DNA of 5,840 nucleotides. Origin: Flavobacteriales bacterium (GTDB lineage Bacteria > Bacteroidota > Bacteroidia > Flavobacteriales > Flavobacteriaceae). The notes beneath the pieces are model-generated. The model did no database searches. It was not told the origin of the DNA and was given only the letters and a program-made list of their open reading frames with translations. Shown piece by piece: positions 1-5,357 of the stretch. The stretch is taken from NCBI GenBank assembly GCA_003229235.1, contig QIIH01000140.1, forward strand, positions 1-5,840. The letters run 5' to 3'. Made by a program: the position numbers and the translations under genes. Each line of letters opens with the position of its first letter. Within the stretch, counting starts at the first letter, position 1.

Positions 1-318
1 AAAGACATGGTTAAAGAGATTGATTCGGTGATTGCTCTATATCTAGGCAAAGTTGACAAGCGTCAAGGTATTACTCGTAATCCAGAGGTAAATATTATGC
101 AGCGAATTGGAGTCGCAAGACAATACGCTGGCAGTAGACCCTACGGAACTACTAGTACAGAAACTACCTTGATTAGCAATGCAAGAGCTGGACTTAAAGA
201 AGGATTGGATGCAACCAATGCGTTTTATTCAGATTCTTGGGCAGCATATCGCAGCGCGATGGAAGCACTAGATGTTTCGGCATTTAAAGAGACCAAGCAA
301 TTTGCAATAGACGACTAA
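1..318 (+). CDS. C-terminal end of a VPS10/BNR-repeat (sortilin-like, 'glycosyl hydrolase'-type) protein, 5' partial
   Basis: The frame is open from the first base (K-D precede the first Met at base 7) and stops with TAA at 316-318, so this is most likely the last 105 residues of a gene that starts outside the window, not a small complete gene. There is no signal peptide and no start context. The stretch EIDSVIALYLGKVDKRQGIT, the following RNPEVNIMQRIG and the closing 'FYSDSWAAYRSAMEALDVSAFKE'-like helix resemble, from memory, the helical C-terminal tail of the roughly 1000-residue WD40/YVTN/BNR-like proteins of Flavobacteriia. Those are exported proteins with a sortilin/VPS10-like beta-propeller. 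The propeller itself is not in the window, so no catalytic role can be assigned. The transporter gene follows after 16 bases on the same strand with no terminator between, which suggests co-transcription. The family call is moderate; the fact of a coding 3' end is strong. Confidence 0.6.
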   Translation, partial: KDMVKEIDSVIALYLGKVDKRQGITRNPEVNIMQRIGVARQYAGSRPYGTTSTETTLISNARAGLKEGLDATNAFYSDSWAAYRSAMEALDVSAFKETKQFAIDD

Positions 319-334
319 TATACCATAACACTTA

Positions 335-1777
335 ATGAGCACCTATCCAATATTTAAACGAGCAGGCCTTATTGCTGGGCCTGTTTTGTTTTGCTTACTA
401 TTAGCGGCACCTTTCGACATACTTTCGCCCGAAGCACATAAAGTGATTTCTGTGGCTGTATGGATGCTTGTGTGGTGGGTAACAGAAGCTGTTTCGATCT
501 CTGTTACAGCTCTTTTGCCATTAGTACTCTTTCCGTTAATTGGAGTAATGGATATTAAAGAAGTTTCTCAGAATTATGGAAGTTCTATTATATTTTTATT
601 TTTTGGCGGATTTGTAATGGCATTGGCCTTAGAAAAAGTGCATCTCCACAAACGTATTGCACTAAATATAATTCGAATTACGGGTACGAGCCCGAACAGA
701 ATAATCTTGGGCTTTATGCTCTCCACTGCACTACTTAGCATGTGGATTAGCAACACAGCAAGTACATTGGTGATGCTACCAATTGGTTTGTCTGTTATTC
801 AGTTGCTAATCGATAACAAAGATGGTTTTACAAAAAACAATCGCAATTTTGCGTTGAGCATAATGTTGGGAATTGCTTATTCTGCAAATGCTGGTGGAAT
901 TGCTACCATAATTGGCACACCGCCCAACTCGGTTTTAATCGGATTTTTAGAAAACGAATATAACACTACAATCTCTTTTCTCTCTTGGATGGTAATTGGA
1001 TTGCCATTTTCGCTAATTATGCTGGGCTTAGTTTATTGGGTGATGGTCTATTTAGTGTTCCCAAATAGACTTGGAAAATTTAGCGCTTCAAAAGATTTAA
1101 TCAATGCCGAACTAAAAAAATTAGGCTCCATCACTTCTTTAGAAAAAAGGGTATTATTGGTCTTTGGTATCGCCATCTTTTTATGGATTTTTAGGAGTCT
1201 TTTAAATCAAAATATTTCTTGGCTTAATATTAGCGACACAGAGATTAGCCTTTATGCAGCCCTTGCCTTGTTTGCGGTTCCGCATAGCTTTAAAAAAGGA
1301 AGTTTTGTACTTAATTGGAGCGATACTTCACGTTTGGCTTGGGGAATATTAATTTTATTTGGAGGAGGTCTTGCCCTAGCCTCTGGCTTATCTCAAACCG
1401 GAGTAATCGACGAAATTGCTGCTATTATCACAGGAATAGATGGTATTAGCTTGTTTGTTATTGCGGCCTTAATTATTACTGTTGTCTTATTTATGACAGA
1501 AGTGATGAGTAACGTCGCACTGATTGCAATTTTTGCGCCTGTTATAGCTGGGATTGCGGTTGGTTTAAACATTCCTATGCTTCATTTACTAATTCCAGTA
1601 GCAATGGCTTCTAGTTGTGCTTTTATGCTTCCCATGGCTACGCCGCCTAATGCCATTGTATTTGCAAGCGGGCATATTAAAATTAAAGAAATGGTAAGAG
1701 CGGGTATCTTACTTAATTGTTTTGCAATTTTGCTTTTACTTGTATTCTATGCCTTTGTGATACCACTGTTGTTCTAA
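335..1777 (+). CDS. DASS/SLC13-family sodium:di/tricarboxylate (or sulfate) symporter
   Basis: This 480-residue inner-membrane protein has the usual length of the divalent anion:Na+ symporter (DASS, SLC13/INDY) family. Members import C4-dicarboxylates, citrate or sulfate with sodium. Visible are many hydrophobic segments, an inverted-repeat layout, a first carboxylate/sodium motif S139-N140-T141 in 'MWISNTAST' followed by G194-T-P-P-N198, and a second half-site M391-S-N-V394 followed by T436-P-P-N439. The second motif reads SNV where the best-studied members (VcINDY) read SNT. It has two tip segments rich in Gly/Ala ('SANAGG' near 183-188 and 'ASSCAFMLPMA' near 425-435). The ATG at 335 was chosen because it directly opens the N-terminal cytoplasmic stretch and first membrane helix; there is no Shine-Dalgarno, normal for Bacteroidota. 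It lies 16 bases behind the preceding gene, so the two probably share a transcript. The substrate cannot be read from the sequence. Confidence 0.93.
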   Translation: MSTYPIFKRAGLIAGPVLFCLLLAAPFDILSPEAHKVISVAVWMLVWWVTEAVSISVTALLPLVLFPLIGVMDIKEVSQNYGSSIIFLFFGGFVMALALEKVHLHKRIALNIIRITGTSPNRIILGFMLSTALLSMWISNTASTLVMLPIGLSVIQLLIDNKDGFTKNNRNFALSIMLGIAYSANAGGIATIIGTPPNSVLIGFLENEYNTTISFLSWMVIGLPFSLIMLGLVYWVMVYLVFPNRLGKFSASKDLINAELKKLGSITSLEKRVLLVFGIAIFLWIFRSLLNQNISWLNISDTEISLYAALALFAVPHSFKKGSFVLNWSDTSRLAWGILILFGGGLALASGLSQTGVIDEIAAIITGIDGISLFVIAALIITVVLFMTEVMSNVALIAIFAPVIAGIAVGLNIPMLHLLIPVAMASSCAFMLPMATPPNAIVFASGHIKIKEMVRAGILLNCFAILLLLVFYAFVIPLLF

Positions 1778-1793
1778 GAAAATTTAGAACTGC

Positions 1794-1824
1794 TTGTTTT
1801 ATGAGCAGAAAGCACGTAAATTTA
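1794..1824 (+). promoter_or_regulatory. Candidate Bacteroidota promoter of the SOD gene
   Basis: TTG at 1794-1796 is followed after 20 bases by TAAATTTA at 1817-1824. This fits the Bacteroidota sigma-A pattern (TTG near -33, TAnnTTTG near -7) at 7 of 8 positions in the downstream box, with the last G replaced by A. Transcription would start near 1830, about 25 bases before the SOD ATG. The SOD gene could still also be read through from the transporter, since no convincing terminator lies between them. Confidence 0.35.
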
Positions 1825-1854
1825 ATTCCACCAAGCAAACTAAAATATAAGCTT

Positions 1855-2451
1855 ATGAAATTTTTAAAATATATTGCCCTTGTTTTTATATTGATATTAT
1901 TCTCTTGTAAGAACGAAAACAAAGAAAAAGGAGCTGAGACAGAATCAGAAAACCTGACAGAACAAATCACAAAAGAAGTTATAGTAGACGAACAGGTCAA
2001 TTCCTTATCTATGATACTTAGTTCTAAGAGTGGTAGTGAAGTGACCGGAACCGTAACCTTTACAGATAATAATGGAAAGATTTCCATGGAAGCGTCCTTA
2101 ATGGGGCTTTCTGAAGGCGAACACGCCATACATATTCACGAAAAAGCCGATTGTACTTCTGACGATGGTAAATCGAGTGGTGGCCATTGGAACCCGACGT
2201 TTGCCCCACATGGCAAATGGGGAGACGAGGCTGGATATCACCGAGGAGATATTGGTAATTTTACAGTAAAAGCAGACGGCTTAGCTGTTGTAAAATTTGA
2301 TGCCGGCGATTCATGGTGTTTAGGCTGTGACGACGAAACTAAAAACATTGTTGGCAAAGCAATTGTTGTACACCAAGGTGTAGATGATTATACTTCGCAA
2401 CCATCTGGTGCGGCTGGTGCTCGCGTTAGTTGTGGTGGTATTATAGAATAA
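1855..2451 (+). CDS. sodC: Cu/Zn superoxide dismutase, lipoprotein
   Basis: This 198-residue protein should dismutate superoxide to oxygen and hydrogen peroxide outside the cytoplasm. Residues 1-18 are a lipoprotein signal peptide ending in the lipobox L-F-S-C18. The charged CKNENKEK after it loosely resembles the Bacteroidota surface-export signal, so surface display is possible but inferred. A linker (19-50) leads to the SOD domain. Aligned by eye with human SOD1, the copper ligands are H93, H95, H111 (bridging) and H173. The zinc ligands are H111, H119, H129 and D132. The disulfide pair is C100/C193, the active-site arginine is R190, and D177 matches the secondary-bridge Asp124. An extra C155-x-x-C158 pair sits before the last copper ligand. 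The frame opens further upstream, with an in-frame ATG at 1801, but 1855 places the signal peptide at the very N-terminus and is preferred. A hairpin terminator follows 23 bases after the stop. Confidence 0.95.
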   Translation: MKFLKYIALVFILILFSCKNENKEKGAETESENLTEQITKEVIVDEQVNSLSMILSSKSGSEVTGTVTFTDNNGKISMEASLMGLSEGEHAIHIHEKADCTSDDGKSSGGHWNPTFAPHGKWGDEAGYHRGDIGNFTVKADGLAVVKFDAGDSWCLGCDDETKNIVGKAIVVHQGVDDYTSQPSGAAGARVSCGGIIE

Positions 2452-2474
2452 AGCCAACAACAAACAATTATTAG

Positions 2475-2506
2475 AACTCTTACATGCAGATGTGAGAGTT
2501 TTTTAT
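2475..2506 (+). terminator. Intrinsic terminator after the SOD gene
   Basis: AACTCTTACA (2475-2484) pairs with TGTGAGAGTT (2491-2500) over ten base pairs with one G-U wobble, around the six-base loop TGCAGA. The T-tract runs on to 2504. It lies just downstream of the SOD stop and upstream of the next promoter box. Confidence 0.85.
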
Positions 2507-2517
2507 TGCTACTTTTG
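2488..2517 (+). promoter_or_regulatory. Candidate promoter of the LETM1-related gene
   Basis: TACTTTTG at 2510-2517 matches the Bacteroidota -7 consensus TAnnTTTG at every fixed position and lies 19 bases before the ATG at 2537, giving a leader of roughly 14 bases. No clean TTG is present at the -33 distance; the best is ATG at 2490-2492, inside the preceding terminator stem. The box is convincing, the upstream element is not. Confidence 0.42.
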
Positions 2518-2536
2518 ACTCATAAATAAATTCTGA

Positions 2537-3724
2537 ATGAACCCCTCGGCAACTGGCTGGATTGATAAATTTTTTCATCGCTTCTCTAAGAAACAATTAG
2601 TGGCGCCTTTTGCCACGCATGACGACTTTTATCATGCACTTAGAGTTTCTGGATTTGTATATGGACAGGCTACAACTGGCCTGATCCAAGCTCAGCTAAG
2701 CGAATTAAAACTAAGTAAAAACGAGTTTAGTAAAGTTAATCTGCTTCATTCGTTATATTTTATCTATGCAAAATCCAATCCTGAGCAATCTAATGTTGTA
2801 AAATTTCTAGAACACGCTCTTGCTTTTTACAGCGATATTGAACGCGGTAAAATCACTATGTTTCAGCGCTTATCTCTAGGGAAATCTGCTAGTAAAAACT
2901 TAGAAAAAACAATCACTTCTAGAATTCAGCAAAGCGATTCGACTTTAAAAACAGAAGGAGACTTAGAGTTTTCTAATGTGCTATTGGCTACAGATGTGCT
3001 AACCTATATGGTGTACATTGAAACGCCTAGTAAAGCAAAAGATTTTTCGGAATCACTAGAAGAGGCCATTATTAAATATTGCTATAGCGCCCTACAAACA
3101 AAAAAACACAAAGACAAATACGACACCGTACTGCTAGATTTGTTTGAGTCTTCTGGAATTGTAAAGCGTGCGACTGTTCCTTTAGGAGAATTTTTAATAA
3201 CTAGAGAAGACAAGGTTATTCAAAAATACCTTCTAGATCTTTGCTGTATTGCAGTTAAAGACGATTTTGGGGTCGAACCAAACGAATTACATTTTATTAA
3301 TTCGTTAGTAAAACAATTGCAATTAGCAGAGAATGATGGCGATAAGGCGTTAAAATTATTGGATACTTTTGTAGCCGATAATAAAAATCAAGTTAATTTA
3401 TTTAATCAAGCACATCCTGTGCATCATTTTTATAAACAGACGAGCAGTAATGTAGAACGGCTTATTATGCGTAATAAAAAACGTCTAATAAAGGAGATTA
3501 CCCAAAGTGGAGAACTACTCAAACTATTAGGCCAGTCTACTTTAAGAGACTTAGATAATGAAGAAAAAGAACAGGTAAAAGACCAGTTATTAGATATTTT
3601 TAAGTCTATTCCGTCACTCACCATTTTTTTACTCCCTGGTGGTGCTTTATTGTTGCCCTTGTTTATTAAATTTATTCCTAAGTTATTGCCTTCAGCATTT
3701 AACGAAAACGAAATAAAGGGCTAA
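2537..3724 (+). CDS. LETM1-related (biofilm-associated type) protein
   Basis: This 395-residue protein has no signal peptide. The C-terminal part (about 321-388) carries the LETM1 signature: an amphipathic stretch LLKLLGQSTLRDL, a charged helix, then SIPSLTIFLLPGGALLLPLF and the ending KLLPSAF. This corresponds to the transmembrane/matrix-entry motif of mitochondrial LETM1 (P-x-G-G, L-L-P, L-P-S-x-F). The middle (about 228-282, YLLDLCCIAVKDDFGVEPNE onward) reads like a TerB-like helical module, with the alternating acidic/hydrophobic pattern of that fold; this part is inference. Residues 1-220 are mostly helical and unrecognised. Flavobacteriia encode proteins of this size and layout under the name 'LETM1-related biofilm-associated protein'. 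Mitochondrial LETM1 affects K+/H+ or Ca2+/H+ exchange, but a transport role is not shown for the bacterial form. The single hydrophobic segment suggests inner-membrane association. It has its own promoter box and terminator, so it is probably monocistronic. Confidence 0.82.
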   Translation: MNPSATGWIDKFFHRFSKKQLVAPFATHDDFYHALRVSGFVYGQATTGLIQAQLSELKLSKNEFSKVNLLHSLYFIYAKSNPEQSNVVKFLEHALAFYSDIERGKITMFQRLSLGKSASKNLEKTITSRIQQSDSTLKTEGDLEFSNVLLATDVLTYMVYIETPSKAKDFSESLEEAIIKYCYSALQTKKHKDKYDTVLLDLFESSGIVKRATVPLGEFLITREDKVIQKYLLDLCCIAVKDDFGVEPNELHFINSLVKQLQLAENDGDKALKLLDTFVADNKNQVNLFNQAHPVHHFYKQTSSNVERLIMRNKKRLIKEITQSGELLKLLGQSTLRDLDNEEKEQVKDQLLDIFKSIPSLTIFLLPGGALLLPLFIKFIPKLLPSAFNENEIKG

Positions 3725-3726
3725 AA

Positions 3727-3765
3727 AAAAGATTGTCTAAAAACTAATTAGGCGACCTTTTCTAT
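3727..3765 (+). terminator. Intrinsic terminator after the LETM1-related gene
   Basis: AGATTGTCTAA (3730-3740) pairs with TTAGGCGACCT (3748-3758) around a seven-base loop, with two G-U wobbles and one A-C mismatch. It is extended by A-T pairs from the A-run at 3727-3729 and followed by the T-rich TTTCTATTTATT. Folded as minus-strand RNA the same stem has two mismatches, so it serves the plus-strand gene better. The interval 3766-3844 beyond it holds nothing recognisable. Confidence 0.65.
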
Positions 3766-3844
3766 TTATTGAATTTTGATATTTCAAGTACTATTTGGAG
3801 TTTTTTAGCTAAGAGTTGTCATCTAAAAATGATCAAGGCATCTT

Positions 3845-4030
3845 CTATCTAACGCTATCTGCTCTAACTTTTCCGTCTGGACTAAATGGACAAAATGAGT
3901 TTAGATATGCCACTTTTTGTTCAACCTCGTTAGGCTTCTTATTAAGACTACGATATAATTTAGGGCCTAGGTTTGCAAAAATAGCAACCATTACTACAGT
4001 TATTAATGTGGGTATCAATTTCTTCTTCAT
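3845..4030 (-). CDS. Small single-pass membrane protein, probably truncated, family unknown
   Basis: This 61-residue frame begins MKKKLIPTLITVVMVAIFAN: a basic N-terminus followed by one hydrophobic segment (about 5-20), as in a signal anchor or uncleaved signal peptide. The rest is hydrophilic (NKKPNEVEQKVAYLN, then C47-P-F-S-P-D-G and R-A-D-S-V-R) and stops at a TAG. That last part has the feel of the start of a soluble domain of a longer protein, and the frame meets more stops soon after (TGA, then TAG), so a truncated gene is more likely than a complete small one. It starts 26 bases after the stop of the 230-residue gene on the same strand, suggesting one transcript. I do not recognise the family. 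A role as an accessory or second immunity protein of the decayed RHS locus is only a guess from position. Confidence 0.5.
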   Translation of the reverse strand: MKKKLIPTLITVVMVAIFANLGPKLYRSLNKKPNEVEQKVAYLNSFCPFSPDGKVRADSVR

Positions 4031-4056
4031 TATATTAATTGTAGGACATAGCTATT

Positions 4057-4749
4057 CTATGCATACTTAACTTGATTCAACTTTTTGAGTTTTTTGTTGT
4101 TTCTTATTACAACTAGTGATTTTAATAAATCCTCTCTATTCGTGTTTTCTAATTTGATAAGCCATTCATTGAAATTACCATACAACAATTCGAAGCGCTT
4201 TTTGTCCCATCCTTCACTCTCCATTTTTATTCTTTCTATAACTTCAAAAGCTTCATCTTGTAGATTATAAAAGTGTGAAAAATAAAGTAATTCTAATAGT
4301 TCTGGCTGCTGAAGACTAATCTTAATTGTTTCTTTTTTCAATTGGTCCTCAATTAATGAATGAATAGCAGTAGATTCCAGTGTTTCTTCACTCTCTATCG
4401 GGAATTGATCTTTCATTAATTTAAAAGCTTTTTGAGAATTCTTGCTATCTGAATACGAAATTGTTATCTGTAAGTCACGTTCATTTCTGGGGGTGAGGAG
4501 TAAAATAGGATAATTTAAACATTCTTGTAACGAACTTCCCAATAAGGAATAAAGCACAAAATAAGGTCTATATTCATCTTGGTAAGGGATCTTTACTAAT
4601 TCAACACCATAAAGAAACGGACCCGCGATAGCCAATAAGCTATTTTGATTGAATCTCTTCAAATGGGGAAAACCCTTCAACCACATTTTTGAAACTTTAG
4701 TTTTTTCTTGACTTATAATTGTCATAAATAACAATAGTTTTTGTGTCAT
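4057..4749 (-). CDS. Protein of unknown family; candidate immunity/associated protein of a decayed RHS toxin locus
   Basis: The frame encodes up to 230 residues with no signal peptide or membrane segment, so it is probably cytoplasmic. The N-terminal half has a compact pattern: G27-F-P-H-L-K-R-F, then N37... S-L-L-A-I-A-G-P-F-L-Y-G and D58-E-Y-R-P-Y-F-V-L-Y-S-L. The C-terminal half (about 145-220) is predicted helical, with a repeat-like helix pair around ELLELLYFSHFYNLQDEAFE. I do not recognise a named domain. The start is uncertain: Met1 (4749), Met9 (4725) and Met22 (4686) are all possible. The first two ATGs sit inside codons of the toxin-like relic that runs in another frame, so residues 1-21 may be a junction product; Met9 has the more A-rich upstream context. 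The position directly behind an RHS toxin tip is where immunity genes usually lie, hence the suggested role; this is inference. AT-rich like its surroundings. Confidence 0.7.
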   Translation of the reverse strand: MTQKLLLFMTIISQEKTKVSKMWLKGFPHLKRFNQNSLLAIAGPFLYGVELVKIPYQDEYRPYFVLYSLLGSSLQECLNYPILLLTPRNERDLQITISYSDSKNSQKAFKLMKDQFPIESEETLESTAIHSLIEDQLKKETIKISLQQPELLELLYFSHFYNLQDEAFEVIERIKMESEGWDKKRFELLYGNFNEWLIKLENTNREDLLKSLVVIRNNKKLKKLNQVKYA

Positions 4750-4891
4750 AGACGTCTAAAAAGCCCTTTCCAAATTTTCTTTTAAAATACGAATTAACCC
4801 TTAATCCTCTATTCCCATAAATACTTTGACTAATTTTTAATAATTCTGATACACATTTGTGTTTCGCAGTCCCTGCAAACCTATCTAGACC
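4697..4891 (-). pseudogene. Relic of an RHS C-terminal nuclease-type toxin tip
   Basis: Read from 4891 down to the TAA at 4699-4697, this frame gives 64 residues: GLDRFAGTAKHK, then a helix (CVSELLKISQSIYG), NRGLRVNSYFKRKFGKG, and F-L-D-V-Y-D-T-K-T followed by I-V-I-Y-D-N-Y-K. The order 'GTAKH - helix - RGL - LDVYD - IYDxK' resembles, from memory, PD-(D/E)xK-like nuclease tips at the C-termini of flavobacterial RHS-core proteins, where LDV and YDxK hold the metal-binding acid and lysine. Here one extra residue separates D and K (YDNYK), the tail stops after K-S-R-K-N, and a TGA (4894-4892) closes the frame upstream. It is thus cut at both ends and cannot make a working protein. It overlaps the start of the 230-residue gene by about 50 bases in another frame. 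The family call is moderate. Confidence 0.5.
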
Positions 4892-4923
4892 TCAATTCGC
4901 TCTCTGCCTTAACCGCAGATTCC

Positions 4924-5220
4924 ATAATTAATTCCATATTACCAAGACCTTGTGTCACCGTACTTAACGATGTAATAGTTTTGGGTTTCAAAATCCATTC
5001 CCAGAACAAACTCACCATTATCTTGTGTAGTAGCGTATGGTAAATAATGTTTAGTGAATCTCCCAAACTAATCATAATAAATGTATTGTGCTAAATCTTT
5101 TTCGTTAGGGCTTTGACGTATATCTTATTATTGAATAGTGCTTTCAAATCCATCTAAATATGAAATCGATTCAAGCTTTTCTTTATCAATTAAAGTATCA
5201 AAGGCCAATAAAGGCGCATC
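4924..5220 (-). pseudogene. Relic of an RHS/YD-repeat protein (DUF6443-like region)
   Basis: One minus-strand frame beginning at 5220 reads DAPLLAFDTLIDKEKLESIS YLDGF, then after two stops DIRQSPNEKDLAQYIYYD, a stop, FGRFTKHYLPYATTQDNGEF and TQNYYIVKYGDT. This follows the order of the N-terminal DUF6443-type segment of flavobacterial RHS proteins: 'YFDGLGRP.Q', 'IRQSP..KD', 'YD.FGR..K.YLPYA', 'FY...KY..T.NPY'. The stops are TAA-TAA at 5130-5125, TAG at 5070-5068 and TAA at 4941-4939, so it is dead, but the frame is unbroken, pointing to decay mainly by substitutions. The signal peptide and everything before 'DAPLL' are missing, as is the whole YD-repeat barrel that should separate this part from the toxin tip only about 30 bases further on. 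Intact relatives are large secreted polymorphic toxins or adhesins. The 70 bases before it (5221-5289) are AT-rich and hold nothing recognisable. Confidence 0.7.
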
Positions 5221-5289
5221 TTATCATTTATAATGGATTAAATATTATAATTATTCGTACTTAATTAGTATTGAGAGGAGGAAGTTAAA

Positions 5290-5328
5290 GTTATAAAAAA
5301 AGAGACTGCCTTTTTAGACAGCCTCTTT
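5290..5328 (-). terminator. Strand-specific intrinsic terminator of the T9SS-secreted protein gene
   Basis: On the minus strand AAAGAGGCTGTC (5328-5317) pairs with GGCAGTCTCTTT (5310-5299) over twelve positions with two G-U wobbles and no mismatch, around loop TAAAAA, followed by an unbroken T-run to 5295. As plus-strand RNA the two wobbles become A-C mismatches, so the element is built for the minus-strand gene ending at 5358. Confidence 0.88.
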
Positions 5329-5357
5329 AAGTTTATGTGAAAGTAATTATTCTCAAA

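Noticed and set aside
1790..1808. Small hairpin CTGCTT/GAGCAG between the transporter and SOD genes
   Set aside because: Only six pairs including a wobble and no T-tract after it; it overlaps the candidate promoter and is not a convincing terminator or regulatory element.
1713..2129. 138-residue open frame on the minus strand across the transporter and SOD genes
   Set aside because: Antisense shadow of two well-identified plus-strand genes.
3816..4070. 84-residue open frame on the plus strand
   Set aside because: Antisense to the membrane-anchored minus-strand frame, with no start context or recognisable motif.
4749..4758. Perfect ten-base palindrome TAGACGTCTA at the start of the 230-residue gene
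   Set aside because: Explained as codons of the toxin-like LDVYD stretch; no second copy nearby to suggest an operator.
4771..4778. AAAATTTG on the minus strand as a -7 box for the 230-residue gene
   Set aside because: One mismatch in the box and no TTG at a suitable distance upstream; it also lies within relic toxin codons.
4881..5075. 64-residue open frame on the minus strand
   Set aside because: It runs out of frame across the RHS relic, whose recognisable residues are in another frame; no protein signature of its own. Its end (ESAVKAESEL) might be a scrap of the protein before the toxin tip, but that is too weak to call.
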